Origin: an uncultured cyanobacterium
GTDB lineage: Bacteria; Cyanobacteriota; Cyanobacteriia; Thermostichales; Thermostichaceae
Direction of reading: 5' to 3'
Assembly (NCBI GenBank): GCA_937944885.1
Contig: CALFBB010000025.1
Location: 62,001 to 126,000 of the forward strand
Length of the DNA: 64,000 bases
A program made the translations under genes and the position numbers. Within the stretch, counting starts at the first letter, position 1. The number at the start of each line of letters is the position of its first letter. The notes beneath the pieces were generated by a model. That model saw only the letters and a program-made list of their open reading frames with translations. It did no database searches and was not told the DNA's origin. Below, piece after piece: positions 19,439 through 28,658 of this stretch.

Positions 19439-20920
19439 TCAAAGTTGGTCTCCCGTCCTGTCCGGTGGGTTTTCTGCCCAAGGGCCCTCGTAGTAGGCGA
19501 CCACTTGTTCCCCAGGGGGGGGAGTGAGTAGGCTCACCAGGATCAGCACAATCGTGCCGACAACCCCAGCCGGGATCACCGGTAGCCAACCCCCTCTCCA
19601 GGCTTGCGGCAGTAGATTGGCCAGCCAGCCAAGCGTGAGTGCGCTCGATACCAGTCCACCTGCTAAAGCTCCGGCGCGGCTGGTGCGTTTCCAGTACAGA
19701 CCGGCAACCAAGACCGGAAAGAGCATGGCGCTCCCCTGAAAGCTCCAGGTAGCGATTTCTACAATTACCCCGGGTGGATTGAGGGCAATGGCAAAAGAGG
19801 CCAAGGCAATGGCCAAAACAACGAGGCGTCCCAATCGTGCCTCTTGCAGGGGGGATAACTGCCGGTTGAAGTAGGTGTAAATGAGATCCCGTGTAACCAA
19901 GGAGCTGGTGGTGAGCAGCTGCGAGTCAGCCGTGGACATTAAAGCAGCTAAGGCTGCCACTATCACCAAGGCGGCCAGTCCTGTGGGCAGAGTTTGCAAC
20001 ATCAGGGGCATAATTTGATCCGCCTGTTCCAGGGTGGGGAAGCGCAACCGTCCCCAGACCCCGATCAGAGTAGCCGGAAAGAAAACCACCAGGATCAATA
20101 CTGGCCAAACCACCATCATTGTTTTGAACACCTGGGCATTTTTGGCCATATAAAAGCGCTGAAAAATCTGGGGAAATAGCGGTACGGCCATAAAGATCAA
20201 AAGTTGATAGCTGATTAACCCCTGCCAACTCCAGCGACCGGTTGGCCCTGGTAAGCTCAGCCAGGCCTGCAGTTGAGTACCCGCATCTTCCCCCAAGGAG
20301 CCGGCAATGGCCACAAAGGCCGCCCCCATGCCCAGGATTAAGATGATGCCTTGCAGGGTGTCTGTCCATACCACCGCCTGGGATCCGCCCAGCAATACAT
20401 AGGCCAGGATCACCACCGCGACGATGATTGCCAAGGGCCAGTAGGGGATCCCTTCCCCCAGCACCGCCGAGAGGGTGCGCGCCCCGGCAATGATCTGAAT
20501 GCTGATGTAAGGAGCAGTAAACAGCAGGGCACTGAGGGAGTAGAGCAAAGCCAGCAGTGGACTGCCAAAGCGATGACCAAAAAACTCTGAAGGGGTAATG
20601 AATTGAAAATGTTTGGCAGCTAACCAAAGCCGATAGCCAAGAAGAAAAAACAACACCGAAATGAAAGCATCCGTTACCCCAACCCCCAAAAAGATACCCA
20701 GCCCATGGGTATAGCCATCTGCCGGTACGCCGATGAAGGTGAAAGCACTCAGTAGCGTCGCCAAGAGGGTGAGCGTCAAGACTAGGGATCCCAGGCCGCG
20801 CCCTGCTAGGAAGTAGCTGACAGGGTCTTGACCTGTATGGCGGTAGCTCCAAATGCCAATGCCAGCCAACACCAGCAGGTAAACGCCAACAATCCCAAAG
20901 CTTAGAACCGTATCAGTCAT
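19439..20920 (-). CDS. Sodium:solute symporter (SSS family)
   Basis: 493 residues with about 13 hydrophobic segments. The SSS signature region is visible: YFLAGRGLGSLVLTLTLLAT near residue 36, FTFIGVPADGYTHG, AGARTLSAVLG in the middle, and AALAALMSTADSQLLTTSSL. Substrates in the family range from pantothenate and proline to acetate and urea, and sequence inspection does not separate them. Its start overlaps the end of the 85 aa upstream gene by 8 bp, so they are co-translated. PanF-type symporters of many bacteria also have a small membrane partner. Transcription is probably controlled at the two palindromes at 21187-21233. Confidence 0.85.
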   Translation of the reverse strand: MTDTVLSFGIVGVYLLVLAGIGIWSYRHTGQDPVSYFLAGRGLGSLVLTLTLLATLLSAFTFIGVPADGYTHGLGIFLGVGVTDAFISVLFFLLGYRLWLAAKHFQFITPSEFFGHRFGSPLLALLYSLSALLFTAPYISIQIIAGARTLSAVLGEGIPYWPLAIIVAVVILAYVLLGGSQAVVWTDTLQGIILILGMGAAFVAIAGSLGEDAGTQLQAWLSLPGPTGRWSWQGLISYQLLIFMAVPLFPQIFQRFYMAKNAQVFKTMMVVWPVLILVVFFPATLIGVWGRLRFPTLEQADQIMPLMLQTLPTGLAALVIVAALAALMSTADSQLLTTSSLVTRDLIYTYFNRQLSPLQEARLGRLVVLAIALASFAIALNPPGVIVEIATWSFQGSAMLFPVLVAGLYWKRTSRAGALAGGLVSSALTLGWLANLLPQAWRGGWLPVIPAGVVGTIVLILVSLLTPPPGEQVVAYYEGPWAENPPDRTGDQL

Positions 20921-21170
20921 TGCTCATCCTTGGCCAGCAGACCCGTACAACGTAGAAATTCAGGGGCACCAATAGGAGGATGATCAGCCCTGCCCTCAGG
21001 TACCAAGCCGGGATCCCCAGTATCTGCGGCTGGGCAGAGCGAACACCCACCCATGTCAACAGCCACAGCAGCGGATAGAGCCACAAAACCCAAGCCTGCT
21101 GCATGCGTCCAAAATGGCCGTTGACTGAGCTGCTAGCCTCACCCTGAGAAGAGGGATTCAACCCAGACAT
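20913..21170 (-). CDS. Small two-helix membrane partner of the symporter (DUF3311/YhdT-like)
   Basis: 85 residues: a polar start of about 25 residues, then two hydrophobic helices (AWVLWLYPLLWLLTWVGV and LRAGLIILLLVPLNFYVV). It overlaps the symporter start by 8 bp. Small proteins of this shape (DUF3311, YhdT) precede SSS transporters in several bacteria, so a role as subunit or stabiliser is likely by context. GAGG lies about 10 bases before ATG 21170. Two near-identical palindromes lie between 17 and 63 bp upstream. Confidence 0.7.
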   Translation of the reverse strand: MSGLNPSSQGEASSSVNGHFGRMQQAWVLWLYPLLWLLTWVGVRSAQPQILGIPAWYLRAGLIILLLVPLNFYVVRVCWPRMSND

Positions 21171-21186
21171 CTTGCTGCTACCTCAC

Positions 21187-21207
21187 TTATGGTGAACTTC
21201 ACCATAA
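21187..21207. promoter_or_regulatory. Perfect 21-bp palindrome, probable operator copy 1
   Basis: Arms TTATGGTGAA and TTCACCATAA are exact reverse complements around one central base. It ends 17 bp before the start codon of the symporter operon, where repressor binding would block transcription. The cognate regulator is unknown: this is not the NtcA (GTA-N8-TAC), Fur or CIRCE pattern. Confidence 0.65.
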
Positions 21208-21212
21208 CATGA

Positions 21213-21233
21213 TTATGGTAATTTTCACCAAAA
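21213..21233. promoter_or_regulatory. Second, imperfect copy of the operator palindrome
   Basis: TTATGGTAAT and TTCACCAAAA around one central base repeat the first palindrome with three arm changes. The centres are 26 bp apart. Two copies of one palindrome before a transporter operon suggest cooperative binding by a dimeric regulator. Confidence 0.6.
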
Positions 21234-21413
21234 ATTTTCTCCCGAATCTGAGCTTGTTGGTGTCTCCCTTTTGGGCAGGAAGACCAGCTGTCGGTGGTTC
21301 CAGCGCGAGGCAACCGGCTCAGTTTGCTAGGAGAATGCCGGTTATGACAACGGGGGAGGCAAATAGCCAGGGAAGGGGAACTTGCCGGCTCAAGACCATG
21401 GAACTCGACGCGG

Positions 21414-22841
21414 CTAGCCTGCCAAGATGGCCTGGGCTGCCAAGTGGCCGGAGAGGGTTGCCCCTTCCATGCTGTCGATGTAGTCTTGGGCGGTGTAGCT
21501 ACCGGCAAAAAAGAAATTGGGTACCGGTGTTTTCTGTTGGGGGCGGTAGGGATCCATGCCAGGGGCCTCCCGGTAGAGGGAGTGAGCCAATTTCACAACG
21601 CTGTACCAAGTCATGTTCAGTTGCCGGGAGGAGGGAAACAGCTCATGCACCTGGTGCAATACATGCTGAGCAATTTTCTCATTGGACATGGGAATAAAGG
21701 GATCCCCTGGCGTGAGTACACATTGCAATAGGGATCCCTGGCCGGGTTTGTAGTAGTCGGCAGGGCTGGTGAGGGCCAGATCGGCAAAACAAGAAAAATC
21801 GGCATCGGCCGTGTAGAGGAGGTTGTCGATGCCCACCGCTTGCGGGTGATCCATAGCCCGTTTGGCTTGGCCCTGGGGGTTTAGTTCGGTGACCCAGCCA
21901 TCAAAACGGAGCTGCACCGTTGCTACGGGTACAGATTCCAGCTTGTAGAGGTTATCAAACTGCGGCCATTGCCGCCATACCTGGGGGATAAGCCGTTTCG
22001 CCCCTTCCACCGCCGCTGCGCAGACATAGACATCTGCCTCAATCTGTTGGCCATCCGCCAACACTAAGCCGGTCACCCGGTAGGGCTCCGTCGCTTCCAC
22101 CTGAATCTGGCTCACCCCTTTACGGGTGTGAATCTGCCCTCCATGGGCCTGGATATAACGGACAATCGGCTGCGTGAGGTAGGTATCAGGGGATCCCTTG
22201 AGGAGATTGAGCTTGGAGGCCTCGGTTTTGCTGGCAAACATCTGAAAGATGGTCAGCATACAGCGGGCGGAAATGTTCTCAGTGTCGATAAAGCCCAAGG
22301 CATAGGCAATCGGGTTCCACAGTCGTTTTAAACTGCCCTCGGATCCTCCATGACTGCGAAACCACTCAGCAAAGCTGATCCGATCCAAAGCCCGAATTTG
22401 TTGCATCGCCCCCTCGTAATCCAGCAAGCCGCGGATTAGGGGGCTAGTGCCCAGAGCCAGAGCATTGCGTAGCTTGTCCAACCAAGAGAGCTGCCCGGTC
22501 GTGAAAAAAGCCTTCAAACCGTTAAAGGGTGCGCCCAAAGGGAAGCGAAAATCCAGGGTTTCCACTCCCCCACCCCGGTTGACAAAGGTGTGGGTGTGTT
22601 GCTTGGGCAAGAGGTTGTCGAAAGCCCCCACCTTCTTCATCAAGGCAAACAGGTTGTTGTAGTTAAAGAAAAAAACATGCAGACCCATCTCAATGTGGTT
22701 ACCATCAGCATCCTGCCAGGATCCCACCTTGCCACCCACAAAGGGACGGGACTCATAGATCTGCACCTCGTGCCCAGCTTCCACCAGATCCACTGCCGTC
22801 ACCAACCCGGCCAAGCCTGCCCCAATAATTGCTACCTGCAT
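21414..22841 (-). CDS. crtQ: Zeta-carotene desaturase (CrtQ/ZDS type)
   Basis: FAD-dependent membrane-associated enzyme converting 9,9'-di-cis-zeta-carotene towards lycopene in cyanobacterial carotenoid synthesis. 475 residues from ATG 22841, where [19 protein letters not shown] gives the dinucleotide-binding GxGxxG start; the ORF could extend 14 residues further to 22883, but relatives start at the Rossmann motif. Other family blocks: [25 protein letters not shown], and the C-terminal [19 protein letters not shown]. CrtQ and CrtP (phytoene desaturase) are related, and the [11 protein letters not shown] block favours CrtQ. Divergent from the HHL1-like gene. Confidence 0.9.
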   Translation of the reverse strand: MQVAIIGAGLAGLVTAVDLVEAGHEVQIYESRPFVGGKVGSWQDADGNHIEMGLHVFFFNYNNLFALMKKVGAFDNLLPKQHTHTFVNRGGGVETLDFRFPLGAPFNGLKAFFTTGQLSWLDKLRNALALGTSPLIRGLLDYEGAMQQIRALDRISFAEWFRSHGGSEGSLKRLWNPIAYALGFIDTENISARCMLTIFQMFASKTEASKLNLLKGSPDTYLTQPIVRYIQAHGGQIHTRKGVSQIQVEATEPYRVTGLVLADGQQIEADVYVCAAAVEGAKRLIPQVWRQWPQFDNLYKLESVPVATVQLRFDGWVTELNPQGQAKRAMDHPQAVGIDNLLYTADADFSCFADLALTSPADYYKPGQGSLLQCVLTPGDPFIPMSNEKIAQHVLHQVHELFPSSRQLNMTWYSVVKLAHSLYREAPGMDPYRPQQKTPVPNFFFAGSYTAQDYIDSMEGATLSGHLAAQAILAG

Positions 22842-23076
22842 AGCCTTATCTCCCGTGATGCCTGGGATCCCGATCCGCAGCATGACTGCCCCACCCAGGC
22901 AATTGCAAAGAAAAATGAACTTCTCTCATTCTGGAACAAAATGGCCTAGGGATCCCGGAAGCGAGAATGGAATGATCTTAGGAGACACAGGGCAGGTCAG
23001 GCTAACCCAACCTCAGCTGCACAGGGCCAGAGGGGTGCGTTAAGCTACAAAAATCCACCATCCCAACAGCTGTCCT

Positions 23077-23529
23077 ATGAGCCAGTCCAAGGGTTTCAGC
23101 AAGGCCAAGCCCCCAAAGCCCTCCGCCAACCCCAATGTTGTCAAACGCAAACAGGCGGCCAAACGATATGAGGAGCTGCAAGCCAAGGGAATGCCGGAAT
23201 TTAACATTTTTGTTCGCTCCGCCCAAGCAGCTCCTGGTAAACCCAATCCTTGGTTGCCGGTCGGATCCCTGGCGGTAGGACGTTCTAGCGCCATTCATCA
23301 AGCTATTTTCCAGAATGAGGAGGAACTCAGAAAAGCGGCTCTCAGGTTGTTTCCCCGCCTGAGCAAGGTTAAAGATAATCTGGAGTTTGGTTTCCGTCTC
23401 AAGGACAGAGATTACCAGGATGAGCCAATTCAACTGGCGATTCAACCTCAGCCTTCACCCCTTCAGGTTTGGATAGAAAAGATGCGCAGCTGGCTGGGGT
23501 TGGCTGGGAAAAGAACCTCCAAAAAATGA
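23077..23529 (+). CDS. HHL1-like protein (DUF6523)
   Basis: 150 residues, basic at both ends. The core FNIFVRSAQ, then WLPVGSLAVGRSSAIHQAIF, then NEEELRKAALRLFPRL and LEFGFRLKD, matches what I recognise as the cyanobacterial/chloroplast HHL1-like family. Plant HHL1 helps photosystem II repair under high light; the cyanobacterial role is less defined. No transmembrane helix is clear, although VWIEKMRSWLGLAG near the end could be amphipathic. It is divergent from crtQ (about 235 bp between), and both relate to photoprotection. The family call is from memory of its motifs. Confidence 0.72.
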   Translation: MSQSKGFSKAKPPKPSANPNVVKRKQAAKRYEELQAKGMPEFNIFVRSAQAAPGKPNPWLPVGSLAVGRSSAIHQAIFQNEEELRKAALRLFPRLSKVKDNLEFGFRLKDRDYQDEPIQLAIQPQPSPLQVWIEKMRSWLGLAGKRTSKK

Positions 23530-23932
23530 GGGGTTGGAGAAATCCTCGGTCCCAGGATGTACCTTAGCCAATCAGCGGCCCATTGCCGGGCAGCTGGGAG
23601 GAATCACCAAGACCACCTGTTCGGGCAATCCGAACCATCCTTATGCCCTGCGCCGGAAAGTTCCAGACAGCGTAGCTCCAGGAAGGCGCCCATCTCTGCG
23701 GGTCAGCACCCCAGCATGCTCGGCACTACCTGCAGGCAATTGCTGGAAAAAATTAGAGCAGGATGGCCCATTGCTCTCTGCAGGCTGTCTGAAGGCTGCA
23801 ATTGGGATGTCAACAGGGCAGACGGAACCCCATGGCCGAGCCTAGCAAAATTGGCAGCTGGGTGCAGTGTTTGAGTCTTGCGGTTGGACTATAGTAGGTA
23901 CCGGGACTGACTACTGCTTGGAGTAAGAGACT
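23530..23932. other. Gene-free spacer upstream of mreB
   Basis: About 400 bp. Two 100-codon ORFs on the plus strand have no plausible composition or ribosome binding site. TATAGT at about 23889-23894, 40 bp before mreB, may be a -10 element, but no convincing -35 element is seen. I looked for 4.5S RNA, tmRNA and RNase P motifs here and found none. Confidence 0.4.
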
Positions 23933-24961
23933 GTGGGGCTATTCAGCCGATTCTCCCGTGACATGGGCATCGATTTGGGCACGGCCAACACGCTGGTCTA
24001 TGTGGCGGGGCGAGGCATTGTGCTGCAGGAGCCTTCCGTGGTGGCTATCGACCAGAACACCAAGCAGCCCCTTGCTGTTGGAGAAGATGCCAAAAAGATG
24101 CTGGGCCGCACTCCCGGCAACATTGTGGCCGTTCGCCCCTTACGGGATGGGGTGATTGCCGACTTCGACACGGCGGAGATGATGCTCAAGCACTTCATCC
24201 ACCGTGTACACGAAGGACGTTACCTGATTGCCCCTCGTATTGTTATTGGTATCCCTAGCGGGGTAACCGGGGTGGAACGGCGGGCTGTAATGGAAGCCGC
24301 TCTCCAGGCTGGATCCCGCGAGGTGTACCTGGTGGATGAGCCGGTAGCTGCTGCCATTGGGGCAGGTTTACCCGTACAAGAACCCACTGGCAACATGATT
24401 ATCGACATCGGCGGTGGCACCACAGAGGTAGCCGTACTCAGCTTGCAAGGGATCGTCCTTAGTGAGTCGGTGCGGGTAGCCGGGGATGAGCTGAGCGAAG
24501 CCATTGTTCAGTACATGAAAAAAGTTCACAACCTCACCATCGGGGAGCGCACTGCTGAAGAGATTAAGATTCAAATCGGTTCTGCCTACCCGATTCAAGA
24601 GGAACTGACCATGGAGGTGCGCGGCCTACATCTCCTCTCCGGCTTGCCTCGTACTGTTACCGTCAAGAGCACCGAAATCCGCGAGAGCATGGCGGAGCCC
24701 CTCTCGGTGATTGTGGAAGCCATTAAGCGCACTCTGGAGCGTACCCCGCCAGAGTTGGCGGCAGATATTATCGATCGGGGCATTATGTTGGCAGGGGGAG
24801 GAGCCCTACTGAAGGGTTTGGATGCGCTGATCAGTCATGAGACAGGTATCCTGGTGCATATTGCTGCGGATCCCTTGAGTTGTGTGGTGCTGGGTACTGG
24901 CCGGGTCCTAGAGGATTTCAAAACCTTAGGTCGAGTCCTAAGCAGCAGCTTCAAGGGCTAG
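23933..24961 (+). CDS. mreB: Rod shape-determining protein MreB
   Basis: Bacterial actin that forms membrane-bound filaments guiding lateral wall synthesis. 342 residues from GTG. Actin-fold motifs: [14 protein letters not shown] (phosphate 1), [14 protein letters not shown] (phosphate 2) and [16 protein letters not shown] (adenosine). The N-terminal [10 protein letters not shown] is the amphipathic membrane helix typical of MreB. First gene of mreB-mreC-mreD (46 bp to mreC). Confidence 0.96.
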   Translation: MGLFSRFSRDMGIDLGTANTLVYVAGRGIVLQEPSVVAIDQNTKQPLAVGEDAKKMLGRTPGNIVAVRPLRDGVIADFDTAEMMLKHFIHRVHEGRYLIAPRIVIGIPSGVTGVERRAVMEAALQAGSREVYLVDEPVAAAIGAGLPVQEPTGNMIIDIGGGTTEVAVLSLQGIVLSESVRVAGDELSEAIVQYMKKVHNLTIGERTAEEIKIQIGSAYPIQEELTMEVRGLHLLSGLPRTVTVKSTEIRESMAEPLSVIVEAIKRTLERTPPELAADIIDRGIMLAGGGALLKGLDALISHETGILVHIAADPLSCVVLGTGRVLEDFKTLGRVLSSSFKG

Positions 24962-25007
24962 GGAGCTTTGCCTGTCCTTTTCCCCAGTTCATAGGGATCC
25001 CTATTTT

Positions 25008-25799
25008 GTGGGTGAGTTGAGTGGATCAGAGGGGTATCGCTTGAATCGGCTAAGCCAGTGGTGGATGCATTATGGCTTGAGACTGCTTCTGTCTGCCCTA
25101 GCCATAGGTGCTGCATTGGGGTTGCGCCAAACTCAGGGATCCCTGTTGGTAGAGCTGTACAGTTGGCTCACCACCCCTGCCCGTCCGCCGGTGGATCCTG
25201 CTCTGGTGCTCAGTCAAGCGGCCACCCGTGAGTTACAAGCCCTAGTGGCAGAGTTACAGTTCCAGAACCGTGAGCTGAAGCGACTGCTGCAATTTACCGA
25301 ACAAATGCCCGCAAGTGGGATCCCTGCAGCAGTGGTGGGTCGCAGCGCCGATCACTGGTGGCAACACCTCACCCTTGGCCGCGGCAGCCGGCACGGGGTA
25401 AAGGTGGGAGATGTGGTCATGGCTCCGGGGGGGTTGATCGGGCGGGTTAAATCGGTTACCCCCAACACCAGCCGGGTGCTGCTGATCAGCGATCCCACCA
25501 GTCGTGTTGGGGTAATGTTGAGTCGTAGCCGTCACATGGGTGTGATGCGCGGCACCGGCACTCAGAACGCCATTTTGGAGTTTTTCGATAAAGATCCCAA
25601 AGTGGAAGTTGGGGATGTGGTGGTTACCTCTGGCCTGAGCAGCTTTTATCCCGCGGGAGTGGTGGTGGGAACGGTTCGAGCTGTGAACCTAGATGCCAGC
25701 CCTGCCCCGCAGGCCACCGTTGAACTATCCGCACCGCTGGGCCTCCTGGAGTGGGGGCTGATCTACAGCTATGCTCAATCCTCTACTGCTCAACCTTAG
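25008..25799 (+). CDS. mreC: Rod shape-determining protein MreC
   Basis: Bitopic membrane protein linking MreB to the periplasmic wall-synthesis machinery. 263 residues from GTG: a short cytoplasmic tail, one membrane helix (LLLSALAIGAALGL), a coiled coil (about residues 65-100) and the two beta-barrel domains, with VVGRSADHWWQHLTLGRGSR, then VGDVVMAPGGLIGRV, then VEVGDVVVTSGLSSFYPAG. The last 29 bases overlap mreD. Confidence 0.93.
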   Translation: MGELSGSEGYRLNRLSQWWMHYGLRLLLSALAIGAALGLRQTQGSLLVELYSWLTTPARPPVDPALVLSQAATRELQALVAELQFQNRELKRLLQFTEQMPASGIPAAVVGRSADHWWQHLTLGRGSRHGVKVGDVVMAPGGLIGRVKSVTPNTSRVLLISDPTSRVGVMLSRSRHMGVMRGTGTQNAILEFFDKDPKVEVGDVVVTSGLSSFYPAGVVVGTVRAVNLDASPAPQATVELSAPLGLLEWGLIYSYAQSSTAQP

Positions 25800-26427
25800 A
25801 TACCACCTCAAGCATTACCTAAACGGCATGGTGACAGCCTTAACGGGGCTGTTGGCTGTTGTTGCTCCCTGGTGGCGGGGGCCGGGGCTAGAACTGGCGG
25901 GCCTAACCCCTGACTGGCCCTTAATTTGGGTGGTCTGCTGGAGTGTACGGCGCAACCCTTGGCAGGGAGCCGTAGCCGGAATCACACTTGGATTGCTTCA
26001 GGATGCCCTCACCAGTCCTCATCCTACCCACGCTCTGGGATTGGCAGTGGTCGGGATCCTAACGGCTCGGCTCCAGAAGCAGCGGTACATCCAAGAAGAT
26101 TTCATCTCGGTGGCCTTGATCGTCTTCGGTATGGTGGTGATTGCCGAAACCCTGATGGCGCTGCAATGGATGTTGCTCACCACCTGGCAGGGATCCGATG
26201 GTATGAACCTGACGGAGATGGAAACCTTTGTGGATGAATTGTGGAATCCAATACAGCCCTCTAGTACCCTCAGCGGCGATGGCACTCGTTCTCTAGAAAG
26301 CATTTGGTGGAATCACCAACGCAATGCCCTGACCTCAGCCATTTTAAGTAGCCTGTGGGCACCGGCCCTTTACCTACCTCTCAGCCATTGGTGGCAATCT
26401 CAGGAACGGGATCCCAAAGAGGTGTAG
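25771..26427 (+). CDS. mreD: Rod shape-determining protein MreD
   Basis: 218-residue membrane protein with about five hydrophobic segments, third gene of the mre operon, overlapping the mreC end by 29 bp. PLIWVVCWSVRR and GITLGLLQDALTS match MreD's conserved second and third helices. There is a roughly 50-residue polar loop before the last helix. The assignment depends on order as much as sequence. Confidence 0.85.
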   Translation: MLNPLLLNLRYHLKHYLNGMVTALTGLLAVVAPWWRGPGLELAGLTPDWPLIWVVCWSVRRNPWQGAVAGITLGLLQDALTSPHPTHALGLAVVGILTARLQKQRYIQEDFISVALIVFGMVVIAETLMALQWMLLTTWQGSDGMNLTEMETFVDELWNPIQPSSTLSGDGTRSLESIWWNHQRNALTSAILSSLWAPALYLPLSHWWQSQERDPKEV

Positions 26428-26534
26428 CTCCTCGGTTGATCGAAATGGATAGGCCCAGAAAAGGCATGAGAATGGGCTTGCAGCTCAAAAGTGACCCATT
26501 GACTGTTTGAACCGTGATAGATATTCAAGGCAAG

Positions 26535-27236
26535 ATGAGGTTAAAACTCGTCTTTCTGGCTTTGGGAACCAACATAGGGGAGCGACTCCACAATCTCCAG
26601 CAAGCCATCTTTCGCCTACCGCCGAGTGTACTTCCCTTGCGTGCCTCCCAAGTTTATGAAACTCCCCCCTGGGGCATTACGGATCAACCCCCTTTCCTGA
26701 ATATGGTGATTGAAGCAGCAACTGCTCTGCCGCCCTTACAGCTGCTGAATTATCTAAAAACGCTGGAAAACCAAATGGGGCGGCGTGAGGGTATACGCTA
26801 CGGGCCGCGCCTGATTGATCTGGATATTCTCTGCTATGAAGATCAGATTTTTAACCATGAACAACTGCAAATCCCTCATCCACGTTTACATGAACGTGGT
26901 TTTGTGTTGGTGCCCCTGAATGACCTGATTCCCAACTTTGAACACCCGTTGTTGAAGCAAAGCATGGCCACCCTGTTAAAAGCTAGCAATGTGGCGGGGA
27001 TCGTTCCTCAGTCTCTTCCGGTCGGTTTTCAGGTGTTGCCCTACGATGGCTGGTACGATTTACCGGCTGACCTACGTCAGGCATTGACAGCCTGCGAGCA
27101 AGCGGCAGCAGCCTTCTACACCTTGCCCCCTTCCCAGCGGCAGCATTGGATCGACCACATTGAAACAGCCGACTCCTCCCTAACCCGTAACGCCCGCATC
27201 GAAGAAATGGTTGCTATCCTCTCTACAAATCCTTAA
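26535..27236 (+). CDS. folK: HPPK (FolK) fused to a C-terminal OmdA/YdeI-like domain
   Basis: Transfers pyrophosphate from ATP to 6-hydroxymethyl-dihydropterin in folate synthesis. The first 160 residues are canonical: FLALGTNIGERL, VYETPPWG, and RYGPRLIDLDILCYE with the two magnesium-binding aspartates, then IPHPRLHERGFVLVPL. The last 60 (about residues 170-233) read LPADLRQALTACEQAA, FYTLPPSQRQHWIDHIETAD and TRNARIEEMVAIL, the pattern of the OmdA (bacteriocin-protection, YdeI/OmpD-associated) domain. I chose ATG 26535 because AAGG lies just upstream; GTG at 26514 is possible. folP follows after a 424 bp gap. Confidence 0.88.
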   Translation: MRLKLVFLALGTNIGERLHNLQQAIFRLPPSVLPLRASQVYETPPWGITDQPPFLNMVIEAATALPPLQLLNYLKTLENQMGRREGIRYGPRLIDLDILCYEDQIFNHEQLQIPHPRLHERGFVLVPLNDLIPNFEHPLLKQSMATLLKASNVAGIVPQSLPVGFQVLPYDGWYDLPADLRQALTACEQAAAAFYTLPPSQRQHWIDHIETADSSLTRNARIEEMVAILSTNP

Positions 27237-27660
27237 AGTCTCTATCCCCCCTGAGAGCAACCCCTTCAGTCATTGCAAAAGCTGAATTTTTATCAGCAAG
27301 TTTTGCTCGTCAGTCCAAGTTAGCTCTCAGGCTTACTGGATCACAATCCAGCTCCTCAGCCAAATCCATCCACTATTCAGCCTCAGAGTCACCTATCATG
27401 TCAGGATAGTCTCCAAACATCTCTTCTAAACAGCTCTAAACGGCATTGCGGGCGCGAGCACTCTTTAGGCACTCATCCTCAGTGTCAGTCTCCTGCCCAG
27501 GCTCTGGAGCGACCGAAGAAGGGTGTTGACCGGTTGCCACCGCTGGAGAATCGGGAGAGCAAGGGCTTGCTACTGAAGCTTGTCTAGGGTCATCTTTAAG
27601 GCCAGCTGCCGGTGTCACTCCGAGTGTAGCCTCAAAGAGAGTTAGAGAGGGAAGGAACGC
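27237..27660. other. Gene-free spacer between folK and folP
   Basis: About 424 bp. The minus strand holds an open frame (27436-27618) that continues in phase to 27310 across two TAG stops, but composition is the only hint of coding. No terminator or repeat recognised. Confidence 0.4.
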
Positions 27661-28527
27661 GTGATGAAAGACTTATCCTTTGGCAGCCGGACCTACATTA
27701 TGGGCATTCTCAACATCACACCCGATAGCTTTTCCGGCGATGGCCTGCTGCAGAGCAAGGATGTTCTACAAACTGCACGCCAGCAGGCACTCACCTTTAT
27801 TGCTGCTGGGGCAGACATTTTGGATGTGGGTGGTGAAAGCACTCGCCCCGGCGCCCAACCCGTCAGTGTGGAGGAAGAAATGAGCCGGGTGCTGCCGGTG
27901 ATTGAAATGCTGGCCGGGCTAGAAGCAGACATTATCCTCTCCGTGGATACCTACAAAGCTGCAGTTGCTGAGGCAGCCCTGCGCTCAGGCGCCCATTGGG
28001 TCAACGACGTATGGGCTTTGCGGGCGGATCCGCTCATGGCAGAAGTGGTTGCCCGGCATGGTGCCAAGATAATCCTGATGCACAACCGCAGCAAACCCAC
28101 CCAAGCCCAACTGGAAGAACGCTTGGGTGGACGCTATGTTGGTGTTGAATACCAGAACTTGCTTGCAGAGATTGGCCAAGAATTGTTGGAGAGCGTTCAG
28201 TTGGCCCGGCAAGCCGGCATTCAGGATAGTCAGATCATTCTCGATCCCGGTGTTGGTTTCGGGAAAACGGTTGCCCAAAATCTAGAGCTTGTACATCGCT
28301 TGGATGAATTGAAGAAACTGGGTTTTCCCATACTGCTGGGAGTTTCGCGAAAATCTTTTATCGGCTACACCCTCAACCTGCCCCCTGACCAACGCCTGGA
28401 AGGAACCCTGGCGGCTTGTGTCATTGGCATTCAACGCGGCGCAGATATTCTGCGGGTCCATGATGTTGAACCGGTTGCCCGTGCCGCCCGTATGACCGAT
28501 GCCATTTTGTCCTCAAAGTCTGTATAG
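27661..28527 (+). CDS. folP: Dihydropteroate synthase
   Basis: Joins p-aminobenzoate to the pterin pyrophosphate made by FolK, giving dihydropteroate; the sulfonamide target. 288 residues. The pterin-binding TIM-barrel motifs are present: IMGILNITPDSFSGDG, DVGGESTRPGAQPV, NDVWALRADP and LDPGVGFGKT. The gene starts GTG ATG at 27661; the ATG three bases in is equally possible. The two folate genes are on the same strand but separated by 424 bp. Confidence 0.94.
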   Translation: MMKDLSFGSRTYIMGILNITPDSFSGDGLLQSKDVLQTARQQALTFIAAGADILDVGGESTRPGAQPVSVEEEMSRVLPVIEMLAGLEADIILSVDTYKAAVAEAALRSGAHWVNDVWALRADPLMAEVVARHGAKIILMHNRSKPTQAQLEERLGGRYVGVEYQNLLAEIGQELLESVQLARQAGIQDSQIILDPGVGFGKTVAQNLELVHRLDELKKLGFPILLGVSRKSFIGYTLNLPPDQRLEGTLAACVIGIQRGADILRVHDVEPVARAARMTDAILSSKSV

Positions 28528-28658
28528 AATTTGCATGGAACAAAGGGCAATTGCTGATCGCCAGGGCTTTCTTGGACTGACCGGTCGGATCCCGATGACA
28601 GAGATGGGAGTAAGGTAGATTAGGACGGGCTAAAAAAGGTTTTGAGGATTAGCTGCAC

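Noticed and set aside
23557-23874. Open frame upstream of mreB
   Set aside because: Composition and lack of start signals fit non-coding DNA.
27310-27618. Minus-strand frame with two in-frame TAG stops between folK and folP
   Set aside because: Two stops in about 100 codons is no better than chance, and no homology is recognisable.
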